NCBI RefSeq assembly: GCF_000426285.1 | Contig: NZ_AUFB01000009.1 | Span: 124,001-188,000, forward strand | DNA length: 64,000 bases | Reading direction: 5' to 3' | From: Rhizobium leucaenae USDA 9039 | Lineage (GTDB): Bacteria; Pseudomonadota; Alphaproteobacteria; Rhizobiales; Rhizobiaceae | In this document: piece after piece, positions 50,126 through 59,433 of the stretch | Layout of the letters: every line of letters begins with the position of its first letter | Numbering within the stretch: position 1 is the stretch's first letter | The notes under the pieces: generated by a model | Databases searched by the model: none | What the model was told of the DNA's origin: nothing | Seen by the model: the letters and a program-made list of their open reading frames with translations, nothing else | Position numbers and translations under genes: made by a program

Positions 50126-51208
50126 GCGGTTCGTTACAGCAGGAAGCAGGAAGCGCCGGAGAAACGTATCTCCGACAGCCGGTTGCAGTATGGGATTATC
50201 ATACAATCCTGCCAGTACGACAGCCGTCATGTCCAAGCTCGGAATGACATAGAGTCTTTGTCCTCCCCAACCAACGGCTGCAGTCCAGCCAATCTCCTGC
50301 CGGTCTATCAACGAGCGTCCGAGCCACCATTGGAACCCGTAGAAATATAAGCCTTCTCCCTGTATTTGCGGTGACGTGGCTAGGTCGATCCAGGCTGATG
50401 AGAGAATCCTGATGTTGTTCCAGGCGCCCTTGTTCAACACAAGTTGGCCGATCTTGGCGACGTCGCGGGGCCGCATACGCAAACCGGACGTAACGTTGGC
50501 TGTTCCGTCCGGGTAGTAAACCCATTCCACGTCATCGATGCCAAGGGGATCGAAGAGGTATTCCTTGGCAAGCTGATCCGGCGGTCGCCCCGATGCCCTG
50601 TGCAAAATGGCGCCGAGCAGCGCGGTCAATCCGCCGTTGTAGTTGTAGGCAACGCCTGCCGGCCTGGCGATTGGCTGTTCCAGAACATAGCGGTGCAGGT
50701 CAGCAGCCTCCATCATCCGGCGCTCGCTGTTGGCTGGATTGCTGTACGGAAGGTCCTCGCTCCAAGCAAAACCAGCGGACATTGTAAGCAGGTGGCGAAG
50801 CGTTATCCTATCCTTTTCCGGCGTGCGGAGATCGCTGTGATCAGGAAAGAAGGAGAAAACCGGCACGTCGAGGTCGGCAATCCAGCCATTTTCGACGGCG
50901 ATGCCGACAAGCATAGAGGTGATGCTTTTGGTGATTGAGCGAAGATCGTGTCTGAGTCCCGCATGGTAGGCGACGCGGCCAAGCGGAGTCGCCCATGCCC
51001 GGTCCTCCCCCGTGAAATATCGCTCGTAGATCAGTTTGCCGTGGCGGGCGATCAGGATGGCATGGGCATTTGCCGCCGTCCATGCCTCGAAATGTGGGCC
51101 GATGGTTCGTAGTCTTTCCGTGTCGAAATCATGGTCCTCAGGAATAGATAACGCCCATCCGTTTGCAGATACTTCCGGCAGGCCAAGGTCTTCGTGCGAT
51201 TCCAGCAT
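50123..51208 (-). CDS. Serine hydrolase, beta-lactamase/class C esterase family
   Basis: The 361-residue protein has the beta-lactamase-like motifs SITK (nucleophile Ser, in LRSITKSITSMLVG) and YNYNGG (YxN), followed by AAVGWGGQRLYVIP in place of the KTG box. There is no clear signal peptide, so it may act in the cytosol as an esterase or peptidase and need not attack antibiotics. It is a single gene on the minus strand between gltD and the SGNH gene. Confidence 0.85.
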   Translation of the reverse strand: MLESHEDLGLPEVSANGWALSIPEDHDFDTERLRTIGPHFEAWTAANAHAILIARHGKLIYERYFTGEDRAWATPLGRVAYHAGLRHDLRSITKSITSMLVGIAVENGWIADLDVPVFSFFPDHSDLRTPEKDRITLRHLLTMSAGFAWSEDLPYSNPANSERRMMEAADLHRYVLEQPIARPAGVAYNYNGGLTALLGAILHRASGRPPDQLAKEYLFDPLGIDDVEWVYYPDGTANVTSGLRMRPRDVAKIGQLVLNKGAWNNIRILSSAWIDLATSPQIQGEGLYFYGFQWWLGRSLIDRQEIGWTAAVGWGGQRLYVIPSLDMTAVVLAGLYDNPILQPAVGDTFLRRFLLPAVTNR

Positions 51209-51243
51209 GCGAATTGCCCTTGTTATGTTGTACCCGATGGTGA

Positions 51244-52428
51244 TCAGGGAGCAGTTGTAGCAGTCGGCAGCCGATAATCGTCGACGCGTCCGGTCGGCGC
51301 CGGGGCCATTTGGCCTTTCTTGACCAGGAGGTCGCGAGGAGACTCGGTGACGGAAGCGCGGGCGGGGGCGCCGCCGAGAAGCTGTGCACCGCCGTCGAGA
51401 TTGGGATCAGAGAGGCTTACCGGTTGGGTGCGGGTGATCTTTTCCAACTCCGACGGCGGCAGGTTGACCTGTTCGGCAGGCAGTTGATTGCCGGTGTCGA
51501 GGCGGATGATATCCGGGCTTGCCTGATCGCCGAGCAGGCGGCGCGTCGGTTTTTCGACGTAGAAGGCGACCTTGCGTTTTCCTGCTGCCGTGAGATTGAC
51601 GCCGTCGGAAGTTCTGAGCCGCACCTGCTGGCCGTTGATGTCCGAGCCGGTGATGATGAACTCGCCGTTCTCGTCGGTGAAGCCGTCCCAGATATCGATG
51701 AACTCGCCGCCGATACTTTCGACCTGGCTTTGATAGACTTGGTTGAGTTTCACGGCATCGGCCGTCATTTGGCTTGAGCCGAAGGGTGGCAGGCCGACCC
51801 AGAGCAGGGGGATATGGCGGCTCGTCACCAGCTTGCCGAACTGCTGCACCCGTTCCTCATAGGCGAGGTACCATGGGTCGGTGCCGAATTTTTCATTAAG
51901 CCCGTCACCCGTCATCTGCTGGCGGTCGTTGGCGCCGATCATGACGACGACCATGGCCGGCTTCAATTGATCCATCATCGTGGGCAATTGTTGCGGCCAG
52001 TTGTAATAATCCTGCCGCACGAGGCCGGAGGCGACGGTGCTGCGCGTCTGCACGACGACGCCGGGCGAGGTGGAAAAGGCACTGCCGAGCCCGTCGCCAA
52101 GGCCGCCGGCCAGAAAATCGCCTACGACGAGGATCGTTTTGGCATCGGGCAGTTTCTGAATTTCCGGCGGCGTATCCGGCTGGGCCACCACGACCTGCCG
52201 CTGCGGCGGAGCGGTTCTTTTGCGCGGCCGCATGGTGCGTCTCGGCGCAGGCTGCTCGGGAAGATCAGGTTCCGACCTGCCGAACAGCATGTCAAGCAAT
52301 GTCTTGCGCGGCCGCTCCTGCGCTTCGGCCGCCGTCAGCAGGAAGACAAACGCGAGGCAGGCTGCAAGAAGCGAGGTGAGGATCGCTTTTGCGGCAATTA
52401 TGGACGCGCGGGCAGGTCGGTTTTTCAT
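51244..52428 (-). CDS. SGNH/GDSL hydrolase-like protein, DUF459
   Basis: The 394-residue protein has an N-terminal signal or anchor (SLLAACLAFVFLLTAAEAQE), a proline- and arginine-rich linker (about 45-80), then an SGNH fold: LVVGDFLAGGLGDGL (GDS block in which Ser is replaced by Phe), VVMIGANDRQ (GxND block) and DGVNLTAAGK in place of the DxxH block. The C-terminal 80 residues are Pro-rich. Loss of the usual Ser and His suggests a changed or lost hydrolase activity. DUF459 proteins of rhizobia may act in the cell wall; this is unproven. An in-frame ATG at 52500 would add 24 basic residues. Confidence 0.82.
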   Translation of the reverse strand: MKNRPARASIIAAKAILTSLLAACLAFVFLLTAAEAQERPRKTLLDMLFGRSEPDLPEQPAPRRTMRPRKRTAPPQRQVVVAQPDTPPEIQKLPDAKTILVVGDFLAGGLGDGLGSAFSTSPGVVVQTRSTVASGLVRQDYYNWPQQLPTMMDQLKPAMVVVMIGANDRQQMTGDGLNEKFGTDPWYLAYEERVQQFGKLVTSRHIPLLWVGLPPFGSSQMTADAVKLNQVYQSQVESIGGEFIDIWDGFTDENGEFIITGSDINGQQVRLRTSDGVNLTAAGKRKVAFYVEKPTRRLLGDQASPDIIRLDTGNQLPAEQVNLPPSELEKITRTQPVSLSDPNLDGGAQLLGGAPARASVTESPRDLLVKKGQMAPAPTGRVDDYRLPTATTAP

Positions 52429-52515
52429 CGGGCTCTTTTCCGCTCGCTGCGCCATGGTCGCATGAAAGCGGCGCCGCCGTCTAGCGAATCCAAGGCTCAT
52501 CGCGACCGCAGCAAC

Positions 52516-53739
52516 CTATTTGCGCAGGGCGTTCAACAGGTTCATCGAGGGCTCGCCGTCGGCGCTCATGCCGAAACGCTGCTGAACGGCAGCAATGGCG
52601 GCCTTGGAACCGGAGCCGAAATTGCCGTCGACAACGCCGTCGTAATAGCCGAGCTCCTTCAGCCGGGTCTGCAGCTCGAATTTCTGCTTCACATCCAGCG
52701 TGCCGCTCGGGCGCGGCCAGGATTGCTGCATGCCGCCATAGCCGCCGATCTGATCGGCGAGCAGGCCAACGGCGAGCGCATAGCTGTCCGAGGCATTGTA
52801 GCGCTTGATGGTGAAAAAGTTGCCGGCCATCAGGAAGCCGGGGCCGTCAGCTCCGCCCGGCATTTTCAGTTGGGCGCGGTCGGAAGTGAGGCGGAAACCC
52901 TTGCCGTTCGGGCGCACGAAACCCATGGCAGCCCATTGCGCGATCGTGTGGGTTTTGCCGGCCTGCGCCGCGCCGCCCGGCGGTACGGTCACTTCATAGC
53001 CCCAGGTGCGTCCGGTGCTCCAGCCATTCTTTGCCAGCAGATTGGCGGTCGTTGCCAGCGCATCGGGAATGGAGTTCCAGATGTCGGCATGACCGTTGCC
53101 ATCGGCGTCGACCGCATAGAGCAGGTAGCTGGTCGGGATGAACTGCGTATGGCCCATGGCGCCGGCCCAGGAGCCGTTGAGCTCGTCGCGCGGCACATCG
53201 CCGCTTTGCAGGATCTTCAGCGCTGCGATCAACTGCTTCTTGGCATAGCCGGAACGCTTCGGATCGGCATAGGCGAGGGTCGCCAGCGCGCGCGGCACGT
53301 AGTGCAGCTTCTCGTCCTTTGCGAGTACGGCACCGTAATTCGATTCCATCGACCAGATCGCCAGGATGATATTGCGATCAACGCCGAAATGCTGTTCAAG
53401 AGAACGGAGTGTGGAACCGTATTTGGCCGCCATCTTCCGGCCAACATCAACGGTATAGGGATTGACGCGGGAATCCAGATAATCCCAGATCTGGGATTTG
53501 AATTCCGGTTGGTACTGAGCTTTTTCGAGGACCGTGGGGTCGGGGTCCGTTACGCCGGCAAATGCTTTGCGATAGGTTGACTGCGTGATGCCGCTTTTGG
53601 CTGCGGTATCATAGAAGCCCGCGATCCATTTCTGGAACCCAGGGTCCGCATTGGCGTTAATGGGAGTTAGTCCCGCAAAGGCACCGAGCGCGAGCGCCAA
53701 AGCGAGACCACGAAGGGAGTGTTTGCGGTTTGGGGTCAT
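52516..53739 (-). CDS. Lytic murein transglycosylase (MltB family) with peptidoglycan-binding domain
   Basis: This 407-residue periplasmic enzyme cuts peptidoglycan glycan chains. It has a signal peptide (LALALALGAFAGLTPINANA), an MltB-type catalytic domain with Glu in IWSMESNYGAVLAKD, the motif GSWAGAMGHTQFIPTSYL, and a C-terminal PG_binding_1 domain (QTRLKELGYYDGVVDGNFGSG). ATG at 53739 gives a proper signal peptide; a start at 53793 would add 18 residues. It lies 87 bases upstream of the SGNH gene on the same strand, so the two may work together in the wall. Confidence 0.92.
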   Translation of the reverse strand: MTPNRKHSLRGLALALALGAFAGLTPINANADPGFQKWIAGFYDTAAKSGITQSTYRKAFAGVTDPDPTVLEKAQYQPEFKSQIWDYLDSRVNPYTVDVGRKMAAKYGSTLRSLEQHFGVDRNIILAIWSMESNYGAVLAKDEKLHYVPRALATLAYADPKRSGYAKKQLIAALKILQSGDVPRDELNGSWAGAMGHTQFIPTSYLLYAVDADGNGHADIWNSIPDALATTANLLAKNGWSTGRTWGYEVTVPPGGAAQAGKTHTIAQWAAMGFVRPNGKGFRLTSDRAQLKMPGGADGPGFLMAGNFFTIKRYNASDSYALAVGLLADQIGGYGGMQQSWPRPSGTLDVKQKFELQTRLKELGYYDGVVDGNFGSGSKAAIAAVQQRFGMSADGEPSMNLLNALRK

Positions 53740-53945
53740 CAACAGCCGTGTCCATCGATAGTTGGATTTCGGGTGCGGCGATGCCCATGGCATTCGCCCA
53801 AGCGTGACACTACAGGAACGAAGTCAACAAATTCTTTACCATGGAAGCTGGGGTCAGTCATCATTTGCAAAACAGTAGCAAATTTATACTACTGACCCTC
53901 CGTATAGCTTTTGGCGCAAGCGGCGTAATTCCCCAGGAGGTATGA

Positions 53946-54836
53946 GTGGGACAGCATAAGAAGGTTCGTAAGGCAGTATTTCCGGTCGCCGGACTTGGGA
54001 CGCGGTTCTTGCCGGCGACCAAGGCGGTGCCGAAGGAGATGCTGACCGTCGTGGACAAGCCGGTCATCCAGTACGTCGTCGATGAGGCGATGGAAGCCGG
54101 CATCGAGCATTTCGTGTTCGTGACCGGCCGTAGCAAGCACGTCATCGAGGACTATTTCGACATTCAGTTCGAACTCGAGCAGACGTTGCGCCAGCGTAAC
54201 AAGAATGCCGAACTGTCGCTGCTGAACGGCCTGCTGCCGAAGGCGGGCACGGCGAGCTTCACGCGCCAGCAGGAGCCGCTCGGCCTCGGTCATGCGGTGT
54301 GGTGCGCCCGCGAGATCGTTGGCGACGAACCCTTTGCGCTGCTGCTGCCCGACATGGTCATGCGTGCCGAAAAGGGCTGTATGAAGGGCATGATCGAGCT
54401 TTACGAGCATAGCGGCGGCAACGTCATCGCCGTCGAGGAATGCGCTCCGGACCAGACCCATAAATACGGTATTGTCGGCGTCGGTGAGACCATCGGGAGC
54501 GGCTTCCGCATCACCGAAATGGTGGAAAAGCCGGCCAAGGGCACGGCTCCGTCGAACTTCTTCATCAATGGCCGCTACATCCTGCAGCCGGAGATCTTCC
54601 ATATTTTGGAAAGCCAGGAGCGCGGTGCGGGTAACGAGATTCAGTTGACGGACGGCATGCTGAAGCTCGCCCAGCAGCAGGATTTCGCCGGCTATCACTT
54701 CCGCGGCCAGACCTTCGACTGTGGCGCCAAGGATGGCTTCATCCTCGCCAATGTCGCCTTTGCACTTGCCCGTGCGGACATCCGTCCGACGATCGAGGAC
54801 GGGTTCAAAGCGCTCGTCGAGGCGCTGAAGTCGTAA
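53946..54836 (+). CDS. galU: UTP-glucose-1-phosphate uridylyltransferase
   Basis: This enzyme makes UDP-glucose for exopolysaccharide, lipopolysaccharide and cyclic glucans. It has 296 residues with [23 protein letters not shown] (about 6-28; Mg and UTP binding), [20 protein letters not shown] and the late [10 protein letters not shown]. It starts with GTG: AGGAGG ends about five bases before 53946, while the nearby ATG at 53942 is out of frame and too close. It competes for the same glucose-1-phosphate as glgC. Confidence 0.96.
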   Translation: MGQHKKVRKAVFPVAGLGTRFLPATKAVPKEMLTVVDKPVIQYVVDEAMEAGIEHFVFVTGRSKHVIEDYFDIQFELEQTLRQRNKNAELSLLNGLLPKAGTASFTRQQEPLGLGHAVWCAREIVGDEPFALLLPDMVMRAEKGCMKGMIELYEHSGGNVIAVEECAPDQTHKYGIVGVGETIGSGFRITEMVEKPAKGTAPSNFFINGRYILQPEIFHILESQERGAGNEIQLTDGMLKLAQQQDFAGYHFRGQTFDCGAKDGFILANVAFALARADIRPTIEDGFKALVEALKS

Positions 54837-54850
54837 AAAGATCAAAAGTA

Positions 54851-54878
54851 CCCTCTCCCCGCGCATGCGGGGCGAGGG
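54851..54878. repeat. REP-like palindrome after galU
   Basis: CCCTC-T-CCCCGC and GCGGGG-C-GAGGG face each other across GCAT. It is nearly identical to the element at 33771-33796 and lies between the convergent ends of galU and the outer-membrane gene, where it could act as a mRNA 3'-end stabiliser. Confidence 0.7.
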
Positions 54879-54889
54879 AGCGACTGGGA

Positions 54890-56416
54890 TTACCTCTTCA
54901 CCGTCAAGCCCACGCCCGCCTGGATCTGCCGCGTATCGTCGCCCGTTCTTCTCGACGTCAGTTGGTAGCCGACGTTGCTCGTCAGATCGAGATAGCGATT
55001 GATGCCCCAGGTGAGGCCGAGCGCTGCGTCATATTCAGTTTCATCGGAGATGGTGCTGCCGGAAGGATAGTCTCGCCAGATCGTGCCGCCTGTCACCTTG
55101 GCGGTGAGATCGTCGCGCAGTTCCTGGCTCAACGTGCTCGTCAACTGATAGGCGGTATAGCCGCTTTCGCCCGCCGTCGTGGAGGGTTGGACAGTTGTCG
55201 AAAGGCCGATGCTGACATCGGTGCCGCGCTGCGGCGACCAGGCGAGATTGCCGTCGACGGTCGGCGAATCGATTGAAGCGAGACGCGAATCGTCGAATTC
55301 CGTGTGCTGATAGCCGAAGCCCAACTCGCCCTTCATCTTGTCGCCGAGATCGAACTCGACGCCCGCCTTGCCGCCGTAGCTCTGGTTCGAGCGGGCGTAG
55401 CCGTTGCTGTCGTGCGACTGGTCGTAGAAGGTGCGGCCGAGATCTGCCTCAAGGAAGGGGATGAGCACAGGTGAAAGCTCGTAGCCGAGTCGCCCGCGCC
55501 AGGTGCCGGCGGTCTGGTTGCGGTCGCTGAGCGTCACCTGTGTGCCGTCCGACAGGGTGGCGTCGGAATAGACGGTGCGGGTCAGCCCCAGGGCTGTCGT
55601 GCCGCGCAGCAGGCCGAAATCGCGTTCCAGCGACCCGCCGGCGTTGAATTGGTTGACAGCCGACTGCTTCGAGGCACCGGCAATGGCGTTGGGATCGCTG
55701 GTGTCTTCGCGGAAGAACTGATAACCGGCGGTGATGTGCGCGGTGGTATCGGCGGGAAGATCGAGGCGCAGATCGGCGTTGATATTGACATTCGGCTGTT
55801 CGGCGCCGCTGCCGCTCAGGTTTTTCTGCCAGACGCCTTCGCCGGTGACGGTCAGCGCATGGCGGTCCCAATCCGACGTCAAGGTGCTGCGCAGATCGGT
55901 TTGCAGGAAGCTGCGGTCGTCATTGGTCGAGCCGGTGCGGTTGCGCTCGACATTGATGGACTGGTTGACGGAAGGGCGGAGGGTGAAGGTGCCGAGCGGT
56001 ATGCCCTGCACATCCTCTCGATCCGGATGCTGCCGCGCCCTCAGATCATCGACACTGGTCTCGCGCAGATTGACGCGGCGCAGATCATCATCCAGCGTGG
56101 AGCCCGTCGTCGTCGGATCGATGCCGCCGAGCCAGAGGCGAGTGCTGGACGATGTATCCGTTGCCGTCTGATTCGCGGCTTTGGTCGTCTTGGATTTCGA
56201 GGATGTCGTGGCCGTCGCATCCGAACCGGGCAGATCCAAACTGTCGGTGTCGGTCGATGTCGCCGCCAGATCCGTGCTGGAGCTCTGGCTGGCGGTGAGC
56301 GATTGCGCTTGAACCGGCATAGGCATGGCGAGTGCAACCCAGCCCAGCAGAGCGGATGCCGCGCATGCCGTCAGCCGGAGGGAGCCACCACCCGCCTTGT
56401 TCTTGCCGATGTTCAT
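54890..56416 (-). CDS. Outer-membrane beta-barrel protein (BBP2-like)
   Basis: The 508-residue protein has a signal peptide cut after QAQS (about 38), a Ser/Thr-rich low-complexity part (about 40-95), and then alternating amphipathic strands to the terminal VGLTVKR; repeated phrases such as GRLGYELSPVLIPFLEADLGRTFYDQ are typical of the BBP2-type barrels found with exopolysaccharide genes in rhizobia. The neighbours galU and the KpsF-type isomerase also belong to envelope sugar metabolism. A role in export is an inference; a plain porin-like role is possible. Confidence 0.8.
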   Translation of the reverse strand: MNIGKNKAGGGSLRLTACAASALLGWVALAMPMPVQAQSLTASQSSSTDLAATSTDTDSLDLPGSDATATTSSKSKTTKAANQTATDTSSSTRLWLGGIDPTTTGSTLDDDLRRVNLRETSVDDLRARQHPDREDVQGIPLGTFTLRPSVNQSINVERNRTGSTNDDRSFLQTDLRSTLTSDWDRHALTVTGEGVWQKNLSGSGAEQPNVNINADLRLDLPADTTAHITAGYQFFREDTSDPNAIAGASKQSAVNQFNAGGSLERDFGLLRGTTALGLTRTVYSDATLSDGTQVTLSDRNQTAGTWRGRLGYELSPVLIPFLEADLGRTFYDQSHDSNGYARSNQSYGGKAGVEFDLGDKMKGELGFGYQHTEFDDSRLASIDSPTVDGNLAWSPQRGTDVSIGLSTTVQPSTTAGESGYTAYQLTSTLSQELRDDLTAKVTGGTIWRDYPSGSTISDETEYDAALGLTWGINRYLDLTSNVGYQLTSRRTGDDTRQIQAGVGLTVKR

Positions 56417-56612
56417 TTGATTTATGTCTGACCTTACTCGAAATGCTTTAAATCGTTACCCAAGCGTAAAGGCCCATGGTTAACGCTTCCTTGCCAGCCG
56501 ACTACAAGGAGTCATGGTGACGGAACTGGCGCTGATGATGCGACGACCCATCTCCGCTGCACAAAATCGATCTCGGGTGGACAGAAATAAAGAAAAGCGT
56601 TAGGCCTCGCTC

Positions 56613-57608
56613 ATGAACAAGAGAGCTGTAAGACTCATCGAGAACGGTGCGATCGAATCCGCAATGCGAACGATCGAGACCGAGAGACTGGGCATGGAGG
56701 CGCTCGAACGCGCACTCACCAATGGTCTGGCCGAGCCCTTCAGCCGCGCGGTGGAGATTATCGGCGACATCAGCGGCCGCGTCGTCATCACCGGTGTCGG
56801 CAAGAGCGGCCATATCGGCAATAAGCTCGCTGCAAGTCTGGCTTCCACCGGAACACCGGCTTTCTTCGTGCATCCGGTCGAAGCCAATCACGGCGATCTC
56901 GGCATGATCACGCAGGATGACGTCATCATCGCCATCTCCTGGGGCGGCGAAAGTGCCGAGCTGCGCGGCATTATCAGCTATTCCCGCCGTTTCTCGATCC
57001 CGATGATCGCCATCACGGCCGGCGAGACCTCTACGCTTGCGCGCGAGTCGGATGTGGTGCTGTTGCTCCCCAAGGAGCAGGAAGCTTGCCCGCATGGGCT
57101 GGCGCCGACGACATCGACGCTGCTGCAGCTTGCCATCGGCGATGCGCTTACCGTAGCGCTCTTGGAGGCACGCGGCTTCACGGCCGAGGATTTCCGCACC
57201 TTCCATCCGGGCGGCAAGCTGGGCGCCAGCCTCTCCCATGTCGCCGATATCATGCACAAGGGCGACCGTGTGCCTCTGGTTAGCCTTGGCACCGGCATGC
57301 CGGAAGCGGCGATGACGCTCTCGAAAATGCGTTTCGGCTGCGTCGGCGTAATCGATGATGACGGTTGTCTCTGCGGCATCGTCACCGATGGCGATATCGC
57401 TCGTAATCTCGGTACCAGCCTTGCGGAGATGCGGGTGGACGAGGTGATGACGCGCAATCCGAAGACGGTCAAGGAAACGACGCTGGCGACCGGCGCGATG
57501 GCGGTGCTGAACCGCCACAATATTTCGGCGCTGATCGTCGTCGACGATGCCCGGCGGCCTGTCGGCATCGTCCATTTCCACGATCTGCTGCGGATCGGTG
57601 TCGCCTGA
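56613..57608 (+). CDS. D-arabinose-5-phosphate isomerase, KpsF/GutQ family
   Basis: This enzyme turns ribulose-5-phosphate into arabinose-5-phosphate, the first step to KDO in lipopolysaccharide or capsule. It has 331 residues: an SIS domain (VITGVGKSGHIGNKLAASLAS, about 52-72; HPVEANHGDLGMI; ISWGGES) and two CBS domains (from about 210 on: DIMHKGDRVPLV and EVMTRNPKTVKET). Size and order match KdsD/KpsF. Which of the two names fits cannot be decided. Its stop directly touches the stop of the convergent nfeD gene. Confidence 0.93.
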   Translation: MNKRAVRLIENGAIESAMRTIETERLGMEALERALTNGLAEPFSRAVEIIGDISGRVVITGVGKSGHIGNKLAASLASTGTPAFFVHPVEANHGDLGMITQDDVIIAISWGGESAELRGIISYSRRFSIPMIAITAGETSTLARESDVVLLLPKEQEACPHGLAPTTSTLLQLAIGDALTVALLEARGFTAEDFRTFHPGGKLGASLSHVADIMHKGDRVPLVSLGTGMPEAAMTLSKMRFGCVGVIDDDGCLCGIVTDGDIARNLGTSLAEMRVDEVMTRNPKTVKETTLATGAMAVLNRHNISALIVVDDARRPVGIVHFHDLLRIGVA

Positions 57609-58067
57609 TCAAGCCATTTCGACGGTCAGATCACGCCCGTTGCTGGCGACGACCTTGACGCGGGTTCCGGCGGGCAGGTCCGGCCCCATTACCGTCCAAT
57701 AGGTATCGTCGAGGCGGATTCGACCGCGGCCTTCGGTGATCGGTTCTTTGAGCGTTGCCGTACGGCCGACCAGGCTTGCGCCGCGCTGGTTGAGGAAGGG
57801 TTCGTCCGTTATCTGCCTGTTGTTATAGACATAGCGGCGGCCGAGCAGGGCGACGATGATGGCGAACGCCCCGAAGATCAGCAGTTGCACCTGCCAGATC
57901 CAGAAGGTGCTGTCCCAAAATGCCAGCGAGAGCGCGCCGACGATGACGGCCGCAAGGCCGATCCAGACCAGGAAGAAACCGGGTGCAATGAGTTCGGCAG
58001 CCAGAAGCACGAATCCGGCTACCCACCAACTCCATGGCCCAAGTTCGCCAATGAGATTGTCGAGCAT
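57609..58067 (-). CDS. NfeD-like membrane protein
   Basis: The 152-residue protein has two to three membrane segments (WSWWVAGFVLLAAELIAPGF and later WQVQLLIFGAFAIIVALLG) and a C-terminal OB-fold domain (about 90-152: GASLVGRTATLKEPI to KVVASNGRDLTVEMA). Short NfeD proteins pair with SPFH-domain proteins, as here: the SPFH gene ends two bases upstream. Together they are thought to organise membrane microdomains. Confidence 0.9.
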   Translation of the reverse strand: MLDNLIGELGPWSWWVAGFVLLAAELIAPGFFLVWIGLAAVIVGALSLAFWDSTFWIWQVQLLIFGAFAIIVALLGRRYVYNNRQITDEPFLNQRGASLVGRTATLKEPITEGRGRIRLDDTYWTVMGPDLPAGTRVKVVASNGRDLTVEMA

Positions 58068-58069
58068 GC

Positions 58070-59095
58070 TTAGCTCTCCCGCGGCGGCGGATTGATGGAG
58101 GGGGTCGAGCGCGTTGCGCCCGCACGCGGACGCGACGACTGCGAAGGCATACTGCCGTCATTGCTTTCGCCGAAGACCTCGCGGGCGATAGCGCCGATAC
58201 CGCCGAGCGAACCGATGAGCGAAGCGGCTTCCATGGGCATCAGCACGATCTTGGAATTACCGGCTGTGCCGATGGATGCGAGTGCCTCCGTATATTTCTG
58301 CGCAACGAAATAGTTGATGGCGTGGATGTCGCCTGCAGCAATCGCTTCCGACACCATACGTGTCGCCTTGGCTTCCGCTTCGGCCAGGCGTTCGCGCGCC
58401 TCCGCATTGCGGAAAGCTGCCTCGCGCTGACCTTCCGCCTGCAGCACCGCAGCCTGTTTGGAGCCCTCGGCCCGCAGGATCTGCGCGTTGCGCATGCCTT
58501 CCGCCTCAAGCACCTGGGCGCGTTTTTCGCGCTCGGCCTTCATCTGCCGCGCCATCGCGTCGACCAGATCCTTTGGCGGCTGTATGTCCTTGATCTCGAC
58601 ACGAGTGACCTTGATGCCCCAGGGGTGCACCGCATCGTCAACGACGCGCAGCAATCGGTCGTTGATGGCGTCACGGTTGGAAAGCAGTTCATCCAGGTCC
58701 ATCGAGCCCATGACGGAGCGGATATTGGTCATGGTCAGATTCTGAATGGCATTTTCGAGATTGGTCACCTGGTAAGCGGCCTGCGCGGCGTTTAGCACCT
58801 GATAGAAGGCGACGGCGTCCGCAGCGATGCTCGCATTGTCCTTTGTGATGACCTCCTGGGTCGGGACGACAAGCACCTGCTCCATGACATTCATGCGTGC
58901 GCCAACAGACTCAATGAAGGGTACGATCAGATTGAGCCCCGGCTCGAGTGTGCGCGTGTAACGTCCAAAGCGTTGGATCGTATAGCGATATCCCTGTGCC
59001 ACGGTCTTGATGCCGGCAAACAGCACGAGGATGACCAAAATTACAAAAGCGACCACGACGATGCTGAAACCACCGACGACCATAAAATCCTCCAT
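58070..59095 (-). CDS. SPFH/band 7 (stomatin/QmcA-like) membrane protein
   Basis: This 341-residue protein has an N-terminal membrane anchor (about 5-30, VVGGFSIVVVAFVILVILVL), the SPFH domain (GYRYTIQRFGRYTRTLEPGLN to DIQPPKDLVDAM) and an Ala/Glu-rich coiled coil (REKRAQVLEAEGMRNAQ). These form large ring-like oligomers in the inner membrane and interact with FtsH-type proteases or NfeD. ATG at 59095 has GGGAGCG six bases upstream; the frame is open 30 codons further but without family likeness. Same operon as the nfeD gene. Confidence 0.92.
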   Translation of the reverse strand: MEDFMVVGGFSIVVVAFVILVILVLFAGIKTVAQGYRYTIQRFGRYTRTLEPGLNLIVPFIESVGARMNVMEQVLVVPTQEVITKDNASIAADAVAFYQVLNAAQAAYQVTNLENAIQNLTMTNIRSVMGSMDLDELLSNRDAINDRLLRVVDDAVHPWGIKVTRVEIKDIQPPKDLVDAMARQMKAEREKRAQVLEAEGMRNAQILRAEGSKQAAVLQAEGQREAAFRNAEARERLAEAEAKATRMVSEAIAAGDIHAINYFVAQKYTEALASIGTAGNSKIVLMPMEAASLIGSLGGIGAIAREVFGESNDGSMPSQSSRPRAGATRSTPSINPPPRES

Positions 59096-59433
59096 CGACG
59101 CTCCCGCACGATGCAGGTTTGCGTCACTTCGAAACACTGCCGCCATGCCTGCGCATTCGGGCGAACAAGCGACGCAGCAGATCAATCAGATGTGGTGGGT
59201 TAGCATGTTCCCGGCAAGGGCGGAATGGGCCGCGCCATCCAACCTTTCGCTCCGCTCCGCAGCGCGAAAACTCGCGTTTCCGGACCGTATTGATGGTCCC
59301 GGCGCTCCCCTCAATCTCGCTCCAAGGCCTTGCACCTGACCACACATGTTCATACCTTAAGGAGAGGAAAAATATCCGGTTTCTGCCGCCGTGCGGCCCT
59401 TTGAGCCATGGCATGGCGCTACACCAGGGTGAG
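59096..59433. other. Divergent intergenic region between the SPFH gene and the HtrA-like gene
   Basis: This 338-base region should hold both promoters. An AAGGAGAGG stretch at 59359-59367 looks like a ribosome-binding site but has no start codon at the right distance. No repeats or RNA gene were recognised. Confidence 0.4.

Noticed and set aside
50123..51208. Antibiotic-resistance beta-lactamase
   Set aside because: SxxK and YxN are present, but there is no signal peptide and no clear KTG box; the protein fits the broader serine hydrolase/esterase family.
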